Source: Panaeolus papilionaceus
Lineage: Eukaryota; Basidiomycota; Agaricomycetes; Agaricales
Direction: 5' to 3'
DNA length: 64,000 nucleotides
NCBI GenBank assembly: GCA_015501605.1
Contig: JADNRZ010000001.1
Span: 3,286,001 to 3,350,000 of the forward strand
Below, one piece after another: positions 1-10,713 of this stretch (within the stretch, counting starts at the first letter, position 1; every line of letters begins with the position of its first letter). Both the position numbers and the translations under genes were made by a program. Under the pieces are notes generated by a model. The model did no database searches. It was not told the DNA's origin and saw nothing but the letters and a program-made list of their open reading frames with translations.

Positions 1-1618
1 TGAGTTGTGCCAAATCAGACGTAAAATCGACGCTTCTGACGGATCGTCTATGTCCTAGAGTGGGTGTCGTAACCGAGATAGTGTGGCTGTCAAATTTGGA
101 AGGAACGGGGGGTGCGGAGGGCGGAGGCGATTGTGGGAGCGGCTGCAGTCGCGTTTGAGGTAGTTGGGGGGTTGTTTGGAGTTGTTCGGGCGGTTCAGAA
201 TCGCCACTTGCGATCCTTGGTAAATGATTTCCGAGTCTTCGTCGTCCAGATGCAGCCAGAGTATCAGCATGCCCCGCCATCTTCTTGTTAGACATATAAG
301 AGCTCCTATACGGGGCAGGGAACATCGTAGAGGAAGCTGGCTTTGTCGCACCCCCACCCAAGCTCGTAGAAACGCTATTACTCCTCTCCTTCGTAGGCGA
401 CTCACTTCTTGCTCCATACGTCGACGAGGGCTTGAAATTATCTGTAGATCCATTCCGAGAAGCATCCATGATCAAAGAAGCGCGCTTCGCAACCAACGAA
501 TTCGATCTCCTCGTCGGTGTCTCCGCCGCAGCCGCCTTCTCTCCCCCACCCAGACCCTTGATCTCGTTCACATGCAACGAGAAATTCGACGCTGACACGG
601 GCTGGCGCGACTTGAACGGTGAATCACCCACAGGAAGCGTCCCAGCCCGTGTTCTCCCCCTCTCCAACTCCCTTGCCCACTCTGGTTGATCACCTTTCTT
701 GGTATTGTTATTAGCAGCCGATGTAGCTGAATGCGAAAGCGACGAAGTCGATGTCCCCAGGTCAAGTTTTGACGATGTGAGATTCAGACTCGACACGGAG
801 CTTGAGCCGGATCCACCGAAGTTGAGTCGTGATTCGTAGGTGGGGATATGGATCCTATTGGGTACAGTCGATGTCGGCGAATCCGTCTCCACAGACACCC
901 CCGTGGTGTTGGGGGACAGCGCAGACGCAATAATCGGGGCAGGCATTGTCCGGCGCTTCAGATACTTGGGTGTCGTATACGTATCCTGGCTATACCCACC
1001 TGTCTCTGAGGACCCAGGCGTCCCAGGTGTAGGAAGCTCGTCACTCTGCTGCGAACTCGAGTTGCCGCTGCTGTTGGGTGAAAGGGAGCGATAGTCATTG
1101 GTGGTGGTGCTGCTGAGCGGTGAACCGCGATTGTTGAGATGAATATGAGAGTCGTCGATGGATCCAACGAGAGGTGTACGCGCTCCTGCTCCTGCTGTTG
1201 ATCCTGGCCCCACCCCTCCTGGTCCTCCCCCCGCAGGTTTATCATCCAACCTCCCTCTAATCGTATCCAAACTATTAGCAACCCTATGCCCCCACTTCCT
1301 CGGCGTATGATGTGCCAACCCTCCCGAGCTCGCACTCGACCCCGTATTATGGTTGATTAAAATATTGATTCCGCTCGACTGCGAGCTATTCCTCGACAGA
1401 CTCGCACCGCTCCGTACCGAAGACGTGCGTTCCAATAATCGCGTCTGGTAAGCAAACGGTGCTGATGCCCCTCCTCCTCCTGCTGCTGATGATGATGAGG
1501 GTGATGTCGCTGCTGATGTTGTCCCTGTTCCTAACCGTGGTGACGTCGTCGTCGAACCCGAACCCGAAGGCGTTGAAGATGCTGATGTTGACGATGATAA
1601 ATTCGAGCGGTAATCCAT
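1..1618 (-). CDS. Ser/Thr/Gly-rich low-complexity protein, N-terminal part, runs off left edge
   Basis: One reading frame is open without a stop from an ATG at 1618 down to position 1, about 539 codons, so the gene continues outside the window. The protein starts MDYRSNLSSSTSASSTPSGS and is dominated by Ser, Thr, Gly, Pro and Asn with scattered basic patches such as TPRKWGHR, YLKRRTMPAP, RGRTRAGTLPV and GHRRSVRSVDF. It has no transmembrane segment, signal peptide or recognisable fold in the visible part, which therefore looks intrinsically disordered with many potential phosphorylation sites. The RxRAGTLP motif recalls the disordered N-terminus of some fungal Jsn1/Puf-type RNA-binding proteins, but that is only a suggestion. 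The ATG is the first in frame and AT-rich DNA lies upstream. No function is assigned. Confidence 0.75.
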   Translation of the reverse strand, partial: MDYRSNLSSSTSASSTPSGSGSTTTSPRLGTGTTSAATSPSSSSAAGGGGASAPFAYQTRLLERTSSVRSGASLSRNSSQSSGINILINHNTGSSASSGGLAHHTPRKWGHRVANSLDTIRGRLDDKPAGGGPGGVGPGSTAGAGARTPLVGSIDDSHIHLNNRGSPLSSTTTNDYRSLSPNSSGNSSSQQSDELPTPGTPGSSETGGYSQDTYTTPKYLKRRTMPAPIIASALSPNTTGVSVETDSPTSTVPNRIHIPTYESRLNFGGSGSSSVSSLNLTSSKLDLGTSTSSLSHSATSAANNNTKKGDQPEWARELERGRTRAGTLPVGDSPFKSRQPVSASNFSLHVNEIKGLGGGEKAAAAETPTRRSNSLVAKRASLIMDASRNGSTDNFKPSSTYGARSESPTKERSNSVSTSLGGGATKPASSTMFPAPYRSSYMSNKKMAGHADTLAASGRRRLGNHLPRIASGDSEPPEQLQTTPQLPQTRLQPLPQSPPPSAPPVPSKFDSHTISVTTPTLGHRRSVRSVDFTSDLAQL

Positions 1619-2057
1619 CGTGATATCTTGGTTTTAATATCTTCTTATGACATGAGGGAAAGGGAGCTTATGTGGTGGACAAGGAATAAGGGATGTGTTG
1701 TGGTGTGCGTGAGTCTGAATCTCGTTTCGTTGACGCTGGTAAAGGGCTGCTGCACAGGGCCCAAGGTGTCCAAGTTTAATTAGCGAACATGATCACGTGA
1801 TATTTTATTTCCCATTTTCTGAGCCTTCTCATCGTCATTGTTCATTTTCAACCTAACCGGTCTATGATGAATGATTGTCGAAGATAACAAAGAGTCAAGA
1901 CAGGGGCAATAAAGTCTTTGTTGATTGAATCGACTTTAAATTTAAATGAACGAGAATCCAAAGAATTATATAAACCATTCTCAACTAACTACCCCTAACA
2001 TACATAGATCGTCATCATCATCATCCGGGTATCATATGTCATCGCAATATAATCATC
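1619..2057. other. Intergenic region between two minus-strand genes
   Basis: AT-rich DNA holding the 5' flank of the Ser-rich gene and the 3' flank of the acyl-CoA synthetase-like gene. I see no coding exon, RNA gene or repeat. The ORF-like stretch starting near 1946 overlaps the last exon of the synthetase on the other strand and is not a gene. Confidence 0.6.
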
Positions 2058-5000
2058 TCAAAGCTTCGATTTGCTCGTCTGACCAACCCGCTCCACCCAT
2101 GCCTTTGCGGCCAATTCACGGAGTTGGGGCTTCAAAATCTTCCCAGAAGGTGTCCTCTCTGTATAAACTTGTTAGCATTGACAGTTCAAAGAAACGAATA
2201 ACTCGGTTCATCCATACCAAATGGCTCATTCTGGATGATGATCATCACAGGAACAGCAAACTTCGGGAGTCTAAAGAAAGGAATGAGCCTCAGATAAGTC
2301 ATGTAAAAGGGTGAAATCGCACTTCTTCGCTACATGTTCAATAAGCTCGCGCTCTGTAACCTGCCCGTGATAGGGAGGCTTAATCGACACCACAGCAGCG
2401 ACGAGTTCACCCAGTCGAGGGTCAGGGACACCAACAGCAGCAGCCTCCAAAATTCTCGTATCGGCGTAAAGGACGTTTTCAACAGTGACAGAGTCCTATC
2501 CAACCTTTTGAGTTTCATCAAGCAGTAATCAAAATTAAAGGAAGCTCACAATATTCTCTCCACCACGGATGATAATATCCTTAACTGCACAATATCCATC
2601 AGCCTACCACCTTTATTGCAGGCCGAAGAGGGAATACTCACTCCTATCACGAATATACAAAAATCCCTCTGTATCCAGGTACCCAAGATCGCCACTCTTG
2701 AACCAGCCATCTTTCGTCAGAACCTTAAAAAAATCAAACTCAACCAGAGGCCCCCAACACGAGCGTAAACAAAACTCGGTACCTTATCAGTCGCCGCTTG
2801 ATCCTTCCAATAGCCTTTCATCACATTCGGTCCTCTCAGCCAAACTTCACCGACTGAACCGGCAGGAACGCTCTTGTCGTCTTTCATGATCAGAATATCG
2901 TTAATGGGCATGGCTAGGCCGCTGTAAACCACTTGTTAGTACCGTTATAAACATGGAGTGACGGAGAAAGACGTACCAGCTCTGGGGACGAGCAACATAA
3001 TCCTCCGCAGCTACACAAATTCATCTCAGTGAACCAGCAACTTATTTGGAATGAAATAACGCACCAAATCCAACAGCAACACTACTCGTCTCTGTCAGCC
3101 CATACCCTTGACTCCTAAGCACCAAACCACCATCAGCACGCACTTCACGTATCAAAAAACTCAAAGGACTCACAAAGCAGCACTAGGGAACGCCTGGGCT
3201 GCGCGTGCAGCAAGCGTATCAGGTGCAGGCGCGCCGCCAAACATGAGTGCTTCCAATGGCGCGCCTTTGGAGCTATCGGTGAGGTCTGCAACCATTGAGG
3301 GAACACTGTGACAATGCAAATGTAGATGTAAATTAAAAAGACAAGGTTACAATGAGTGTCCGAATCACAGCAACATGAAGGGAGTTAAGATAAGAACGTA
3401 CCCTCCTGCGACAGCGACATTCTCAGCTCGTATCAATCTATCAGATAAAATGTGTATGAGTATGGTGTGTCGTGTCATTTCATGAGAGGACGAGTTCCGT
3501 ACTTTGCACCTATCGAACAAAGATTAGCATCAACTGAAATAGACATGTAACAGGGGTGCAAACTCACCAAGCTCAGGTACCCATTTCCGCATCAACACAA
3601 TCCTGAATCCACCCAACGTCGCAAGCATCTATAATACAACACATACCGCATCAGCAATGCAAAACCAAAAAACGAAATGACAATCAGAAACAACGAGTCC
3701 AAAACGACACGAAAATGAAAAGTTAAATGACAACGACAGCGTCAGCGTCAAAGGCAGATAGTCATGCGAGTAAGAAAGCATTGTCTAGGGTGCACACTGT
3801 CCACAAAATGAAATGAAATGAAAGGTAAATTCAGACTTACTGATAAGCTCGTTAGACCAGTGACGTGAAAGAGGGGAACGGGAATGAGGATGCCCTTTTG
3901 CGGGCCTGGCACGGGGACGGGGATGCCTTCGCCCCTGCGAAGAGCAGCGCGTCGGCTTGAGACCATAACCTGAGCAGAGCATGGATGTTAGAGGAAATAA
4001 AAATAGCACCCGAGGATGTGATGACAAACGTTTAGGATGTTGGTGAGGTATTGACGTTGGGTGCTCAATACGCCTTTGGGAAGACCGGTTGTGCCTGTGT
4101 TGAACAGTTAGTAACGTCGGCATTGAAAATTGGATCTGCAAAAACATACCAGAAGTGAAGAGAATCGTAGCATCGTCCTCTGGGGTAATCTTAAAATCCT
4201 GCTTGAGGATCTTAGAAGGATCACCTTTATACTCCTTCATGGCCTTATCCCAAGCCGTCATGCCCTTCCACTGGCCCTTGCCTTCATGCGCTTCGAGCAC
4301 CAACATGCCCGAGCAGCCAATCTCGGCCATTAGGCCAGTCGCAATAGGCTCCAATCGGTCCGCCCTCTCAGGATCAACGACAATTAGCTTCGCATCTGTG
4401 TGGGTGAGGCAGTAGCGCAAGATATCCTGCGGGGACCAGCTGTGTATGGGTTAAGTAAACATGATAGATTAATAAATTTGCTTGATTGAATGGGAGGGTT
4501 TAGGTTAGAAAAGAATACAGACGCGTTGGCTAGTGCTGAGACTGCTCCAATTAAATCTGACGGGGGCGGGATAGCATAGATAGGTTAGACGGGGTGTGTC
4601 GGTGATGTATCGCAACGGGTGCTGAACACGTACGACATGCCCAGAACGCAACGAGGAAAGAGGGGTAATTTCTGGAGCAGATAACCACTCTGTCGCCTGT
4701 GGATAATAATATGCAATAGTTTGGTTAGATACATATAGCCCCTGAGAAACGATACCCCAAGCTAAGCTAAGCGGTGAAGGGACGGCTACATACCTTTCTG
4801 AACCCCGTAGACATCATAGAACACAGCGGCGGCCTTGAGGGACTGTGCAAACGTTTGTGCGAACGTGAGACGTTGGTTTTCAAAGACGACGTATGGGAGG
4901 TCCTTGTGTTCGTTTGCAGCCCAGAGCCAGAATACGCGCAGAGAAGGCCAAAGGTTCTTGTATACGCGCTGAACGAGTCCGTCGATGAGGACAGTTTCTA

Positions 5001-5127
5001 TCTCGTGCATCTGACCTGGTGCACATAGTATTTCATCGACTGCAAGAGTATGTTAACTGTGTGTTTCATAAATACAAAGCTTCAAACCTTCTTTCAAGTC
5101 GCGCTTTGGAACCCAGGATGCAGACAT
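2058..5127 (-). CDS. AMP-forming acyl-CoA synthetase / 4-coumarate-CoA ligase-like enzyme with C-terminal SKL
   Basis: This is an ANL-superfamily adenylating enzyme, which activates a carboxylic acid to acyl-AMP and then acyl-CoA. About a dozen short exons read from MSASWVPKRDLKEG at 5127. Diagnostic motifs appear in order: the phosphate-binding loop TSGTTGLPKG split by an intron near 4,095-4,150, QGYGLTETSSVAVGF near 3,065-3,110, the hinge region GWFKSGDLGYLDTEGFLYIRDR near 2,640-2,715, then IKDIIIRGGENI and the catalytic-lysine motif TPSGKILKPQLRELAA near 2,110-2,160. The protein ends ...GQTSKSKL before TGA at 2058-2060. A terminal SKL is a type 1 peroxisomal targeting signal, so peroxisomal fatty-acid or aryl-acid activation is likely; the substrate cannot be read from the sequence. 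It is transcribed divergently from the PPIP5K gene. No defects were seen. Confidence 0.88.
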
Positions 5128-5514
5128 GATAGTTGGTTGAGAAAGGAAGGAAACGATAGAGTCAAGGACATTTGTGGTGAATAAATAGGTGACCCTTGAT
5201 TGACGGTTGAACGGGTAGGTCAATATGCCGGAATAGCAGAGAACATGGAGAGTCTGGTCATGATCACCGGACATCCGCGGCAGACTTCTTGGCAAATCAA
5301 GATCGGTTAAAAACAAGAATATTGATTAGATAAGAATAAGAATAATATTATTATTTATATTTATTCTAGAGACCCTCTCTTCATTAACCACTACTACTAC
5401 CAATGAACCAACAACGAGATCGACAATCAACTAGTTCTGACAGACAACCTAATTCAAATAATACAAGTATAATAACTACAAGATCTTCTTCACCCGCGTC
5501 AATTGCATCTCACA
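5128..5514. promoter_or_regulatory. Shared divergent 5' region of the synthetase (-) and PPIP5K (+)
   Basis: About 390 bp separates the divergent start codons. It includes a strongly AT-rich stretch at 5,320-5,365 and a run of Ser/Asn/Gln-rich open frame from an ATG at 5403. That frame cannot be spliced in phase to the next PPIP5K exon, so it is probably 5' UTR. No specific factor-binding site is claimed. Confidence 0.4.
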
Positions 5515-8500
5515 ATGACCTTGTTGCATACGATCCAAAGCAAGTACAGGGTTTGGATTGTCATTCAGACTTTTCCACTAATTCTATTCACATAGGCATG
5601 TCCATAATCCAAACAAATCTGTCATTTTGGGCATTTGTGCAATGGATATCAAAGCTAGAAGTAAAGCAATGCGTGAAATCCTCACAAGGCTCGTCGAAAG
5701 AGCACAAGGATCTATAGAGGTCAAAGTCTTTGGCGACAAAGTCATCCTAGACGAAGGCATGTTCCCTTGTTTTATTTTACAATCTGTATTACCCAGTTAA
5801 CCGACGAATCCTACAATTTACACTCGCAATAAATAATTCAGATGTAGCCAATTGGCCACGTTGTGATGTCCTCATATCCTTCTTCTCCACAGATTTCCCT
5901 CTTGACAAAGCTATATCCTACGTCAAGCTCAGAAAGCCTTTTTGCATAAACGACTTGCCACCTCAAGCACTACTCTGGGACCGTCGTCTCGTCGGTGCCA
6001 TCTTGGATCACCTCAAAGTACCAACACCAACAAGGATAGAAGTATCCCGCGACGGAGGCCCGAAAGTCGACCCAGAACTCGTGCAACTCGTCAAGCAAAA
6101 GCTTGGGGTAACTCTCGGCGGCTTCCGCGTCACACCTGAAGTCGTCCTCAGGGAGGACGGAGACGCCATTATCGTCGATGGAAAAGTCATGGAAAAGCCT
6201 TTTGTAGAGAAGCCTGTCAGCGGCGAAGATCACAATGTTTACATTTATTTCCGTGGCGGTGGTGGTCGACGTCTCTTCAGAAAGGTAAGGACCCTGCACG
6301 AAAATCAACCTTCTTTCAACCAATCAAATCTCCGTTTTTTTCTCTTTTTTGCTCTCGTGCCCACAATTAGGTCGGCAACAAGTCTAGTGAACTCGACCCG
6401 ACTCTAAACCATCCGCGAACGGACGGATCTTATATCTACGAGCAATTTATCGACGTCGACAATTCTGAAGACATCAAAGTCTACACTGTAGGCAGAGAAT
6501 ATACTCATGCAGAAACGCGCAAATCTCCAGTCGTAGATGGTGTCGTGCGACGTAATACCGAAGGAAAAGAAATTCGGTCAGTTGATCCAACCCCTCTTTA
6601 ATGGCCCTTATCTGACGTTTCCGACGATAATTTGAATATCTACGACATAGATTTATTACCATGCTCACAGCAGAAGAAAAATCATGGGCTGCCAAGATTT
6701 GCGAAGCTTTTGGACAACGGGTATGCGGGTTTGACATGCTTCGTTGCGAAAACGGCCGCAAGAGCCAGGTCATCGACGTCAACGGCTGGAGCTTTGTCAA
6801 AGGAAATGATTCTTATTATGGTATGAAATTATACTCTATCTATCTCGATTTTCGATCCTGATTTATTTATGATTTACCACGAATAGACAAGGCAGCGCAT
6901 ATACTGGCAGGACTGTGCATGACCTATTCTAACTCCATCGAAAGGCCACTACCCGCAGCCGAAGATGCTTCTCAAGAGCAGTCAACTTGGCTCCTTAAAG
7001 CTAATGTCACCGTCTTTCGACACGCCGATCGTACTCCTAAGGTTCCTTCATTCTCATCGCATCCGCAGTGCATCGAAACTCACTTTTTCACTTTCTTTTT
7101 TCTCTTGTCTCTTTCTTTTTCGGGACGAAAAACAGCAAAAACTCAAATTCAACTTCCCAATCGGCGAACCATGGACACAACCCTTCGTCACACTCCTCAA
7201 CGGGGAGACCGAAGAGATCATCCTGCGCGAGAAGGAGCAGCTCGGGTGGATTGCCACTGCCATCGAGGAGGCGCGGAACCTTGGCGCGGATGGTGAAGAA
7301 TTGATTAAATTGACGCAATTAAGCAATGCGCTGTTTAGTAAGATCGATTTGCCCGGTACGAAGGCGCAGTTGAAGCCTGTTTATTCGAAGAGACAGGTTG
7401 GACAGGCGAGGAAGCTGACAAAGTTGACGTTGGTGTTTAAATGGGGTGGCGAGGTGATTTTTTGTGCCATTATTGATTTTTTAAGAGTACTAATGATTTT
7501 TGTTTAGTTTACGCATTCTGCACGGTATCAGTCTAGAGATTTAGGTGAAAACTTGAAGAAAGATATTTCGATTATGAGTGCGCTACATCCTCTCATTTTT
7601 CGTTTCACTCCCGCTAACTGATGATACTTATTTATAGACAAAGAAGTATTGCGGAACGTCAAGGTACGTCTAATTCATTCATCGACCTCATCACCCATAC
7701 CACCTCAAAATAACCACCCCAATCACCTCTTCCGTTTATCCAGATATTCACCTCATCCGAACGCCGCGTTATCGCTTCTGCCGAAGTCTTCGCCGCCGCC
7801 CTGCTCGACCCCCTGCACCCAAGCTACTCGGTCCCGTCCTCCAATTCCTCCCGACATAATTCACTCGATGGGCATTCGCAGCCCGGAAGCGGGTTCGTTC
7901 AGTCGAGTAATAGTATTAATAAGAATATACCGCTCCCGCAGCTTGGGCCGAGTGGGTCTGCTTCGTGTATGTCTGGGACTAATGGGGGTGATACCTCTAC
8001 CACCACCTCTTCCACGACCACAACTGGTAACACCTCTACAGCCAATGCCAATGACCAAGGCACCGGGTCGAACTTCACCGCCCAGCCCCCGCCCCCGCTC
8101 AAGCTCATCGTGCGCAAGGATCTTCTTGACGACTCGAATGCGGCGAAAGATCTGATGGACGATGTTAAGAAGCGACTGAAGATATTGTTAAGGCCTGGGG
8201 AGCCGGAGAAGAGGCCTGAGCTCACGTGGCCGAAGAGTATGAAGAAGGAGCCGGTGGAGGTTGTGAAGGTGAGTTTTGAGATTGGGTTTGAGTTTGTTTT
8301 ACTTTTTTTTTTTGGGTTGATTTACGAGGGTTTTTTTGCGATTGAGTGAGAAGGAGGGAGAAGGAAGAGCTTCGTTTCGGTATTTTATATGATATGATTC
8401 TCTTCTTCCTCTCCACTTAAATAACCATCCTCCCTGCCCTTCTCTCATTCCGTTCCGCCTCTTCTTATAGCCTCGTTTCTGTCCTTCTCCCCATCACCCC

Positions 8501-10035
8501 TATTACATTTCGTTCTTTCGTTCTTTCTCTTTCTTTTTCTTCTCGTCCATCGTCCTTTCATCTTTTTATTCTCATTTATCTAACCGGAATTAAACCGCGG
8601 ATACTAACCAAAATGTCTATCTCGACATGTAGGAAGTCATCGAACTTCTGAGTTCCTTCCGCGACATTATGAGGCATAATTTTGAGACGATGGATGTGGA
8701 GAAAATCCAGGAACGATGGTATGCCTTTATCTTTTTTTTTTTCTTCATCGTTGTCGACGATTTTATCGGTCCTTCAACATTCCTACTCCCTATCTTCTTA
8801 CTTTCTTCTGATTACCAACACTGACCCGATTGACTTGTTAACAGGTGCTGCGGTGACGAACCATGGCTATTCCGCGAACGTTGGGAAAAGTTATTTGAAG
8901 ATTTCTGTGACGTCGAACAAAAGAAATTTGATCCGTCGCGGGCAAGTCTTTTTCTCCCTTCGCCACCCATCCTCCTCCTTTCCAACACTGACCCAACCCC
9001 CTAAATAGGTATCTGAACTGTACGACACCATCAAATACTGCGCGCTGCACCACCGCACCTTCCTCTTTGCCATCTTCGACGAGCACGGCCGGACGCTGTC
9101 GCAGCAGCCTCAACAAGACCGCAAAATTCATGAGCTGTATGGACGAGCGAAGGCGCTTTTTGATTTGGTGGCGCCGCAGGAGTATGGGATTGATCCGGAT
9201 GAGAAGTACGTTTCTTCTCTATTTTTTCCCCTTCCTATCAGTGCATCTCCCTGCATATCTTTCTTGTGAATAATAACGTTATACTGATATACAATGTCAA
9301 CGACAGGGAAGAAATCGGGGTCCTCACCTCCCTCCCCCTGCTACGCAATGTCGTCTCTGACCTCGAAGCCGCGCGGAATAATGGAGAGAGCTCGTTGACA
9401 CTGTATTTCACGAAGGAGAGCCATATTCATACCTTGGTAAATTTGGTGCTGCTTTCGGGGCTGCCGATTGCGAACAGGAGGGTGCCGGAGTTGGATTATG
9501 CTGTGCGTCGCTCGTCCTGTCCTTATTCACTGAAAATATTCTGACCACTTCTGGATGGAACTTTTTTTTAATGAAAATAGTCGCATATCACCTTCGAGCT
9601 CTATGAACGCAACCATGGACGCGTCAAATCCGACAAAGAATACTCTATTAAGCTTTCTATAAGCGAAGGCGCGCATTCGAGTAATGTCCTTGATTCAACA
9701 CTTGATGCGAGGCATTCATTGAATGTCCAGCCTAGAAGGTGCGCTATTTGCTCTTTTATGTAGGAGGATATGACTGATTTGAAGGCCGGAATACTAGGAA
9801 ATTGACACAACATCTGCCGTATAGCGTCGTCATTGAGAAATTGTCTAAGCATTTTGACAGACTTGTGAAGGTCAGACATCGTCCCTCTAATCTCGTTATT
9901 TGTGTCTGATCATCATACTCATCATTTAATTTAATGTGAATTCAGGACGAAGACTCTGCCAACGAAGGCCCATTCGAGACGATCGTCCCGCCGCCATTGA
10001 ATGTGGTGGCAAGTCATGCTGAAGCCGAGCCTTAG
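5515..10035 (+). CDS. VIP1: Bifunctional inositol hexakisphosphate kinase / diphosphoinositol-pentakisphosphate kinase (Vip1/Asp1/PPIP5K)
   Basis: PPIP5K makes 1-position inositol pyrophosphates (1-IP7, IP8) with an N-terminal ATP-grasp kinase and removes them with a C-terminal histidine-acid-phosphatase-like domain. About 17 exons encode roughly 1,000 aa, close to fission yeast Asp1. Kinase signatures are [14 protein letters not shown] near 5,610, [50 protein letters not shown] and [19 protein letters not shown] near 6,880. The phosphatase signature RHADRTPK ends at 7,039, about residue 390, followed by [40 protein letters not shown] and [11 protein letters not shown] near 9,590. A Ser/Thr/Asn-rich insert (7,830-8,080) interrupts the phosphatase domain, as in fungal relatives. 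The start is uncertain: an ATG at 5515 with donor at 5545 and acceptor near 5595 gives [10 protein letters not shown] joined in phase to the conserved core. Stop TAG is at 10033. It appears intact and functional. Confidence 0.93.
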
Positions 10036-10713
10036 CATAATGAGCACGAGTCAACCGATCTACGGATCCATTTCGTGCGAAACCCTAGGTTTCGCTTGAT
10101 GATTTACCTTCCGTTTATCATAAAGGCAAAGTTCATGACAACCACCATACCACCCCCATGAATATGATAATAATATGATACATAGAATCGAAGTAAAGTA
10201 ATCATAAACCACTAGGATGCATATTATATGTCTCAAAATTTTTCCATCCTTGCTTCCATCCTTGCTTTTCAACGCCCGTTGACCATGAAACTCGTAGGGT
10301 ATGTATGCATACTTCAACAGATGATAGGTTATTTTCATGGCTAACTTCTGCCCAGGTATTATTCAAGGCGCCATAATTATCTACCTTATGCCACCATTGG
10401 CGATCTTTGATTGAGTTTTCTCAGATTGCGAGACATTGGACATTTTGGCTGTACACTGTCGGGCTGTTGTGAAAATTATCAGGACAACCAACTTATTCGC
10501 CACTAAGTACGCATGACAGTGACATATGAGGACAACCATCTGCGTGTCAGTGTGCTGAACTAGAAATGCAGTCATTTTCACACCCTCGACAGATAATCGA
10601 CACCCTCAATTCATTTGTCGTGGTCTGACTACGGGTGACTAGATAATCGATGAACACAGGCCCAACACAGGCTGACAACCTGAACGCCTTTTCCTCCTCC
10701 CCTCATCTACCTA
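10036..10713. other. Intergenic DNA between PPIP5K and NLR-A, duplicated at 51,227-51,891
   Basis: No convincing coding exon is seen. The stretch is recognisably similar to 51,227-51,891 downstream of the degenerate PPIP5K copy, for example around the shared word CACCTTATGCCACCATT found in part near 10,383 and 51,571, and the bases just upstream of both NLR starts. It is therefore part of the same segmental duplication. The last 100 bp presumably carry the NLR-A promoter. Confidence 0.6.

Noticed and set aside
5403..5717. Open frame starting MNQQRDRQSTSSDRQPNSNN as the PPIP5K N-terminus
   Set aside because: The frame cannot be spliced in phase to the conserved [12 protein letters not shown] exon with a GT donor; an alternative ATG at 5515 can.
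6919..7507. Overlapping ORFs around the phosphatase start of PPIP5K
   Set aside because: They run through an intron at about 7,040-7,133; the spliced frame preserves RHADRTPK joined to [12 protein letters not shown].
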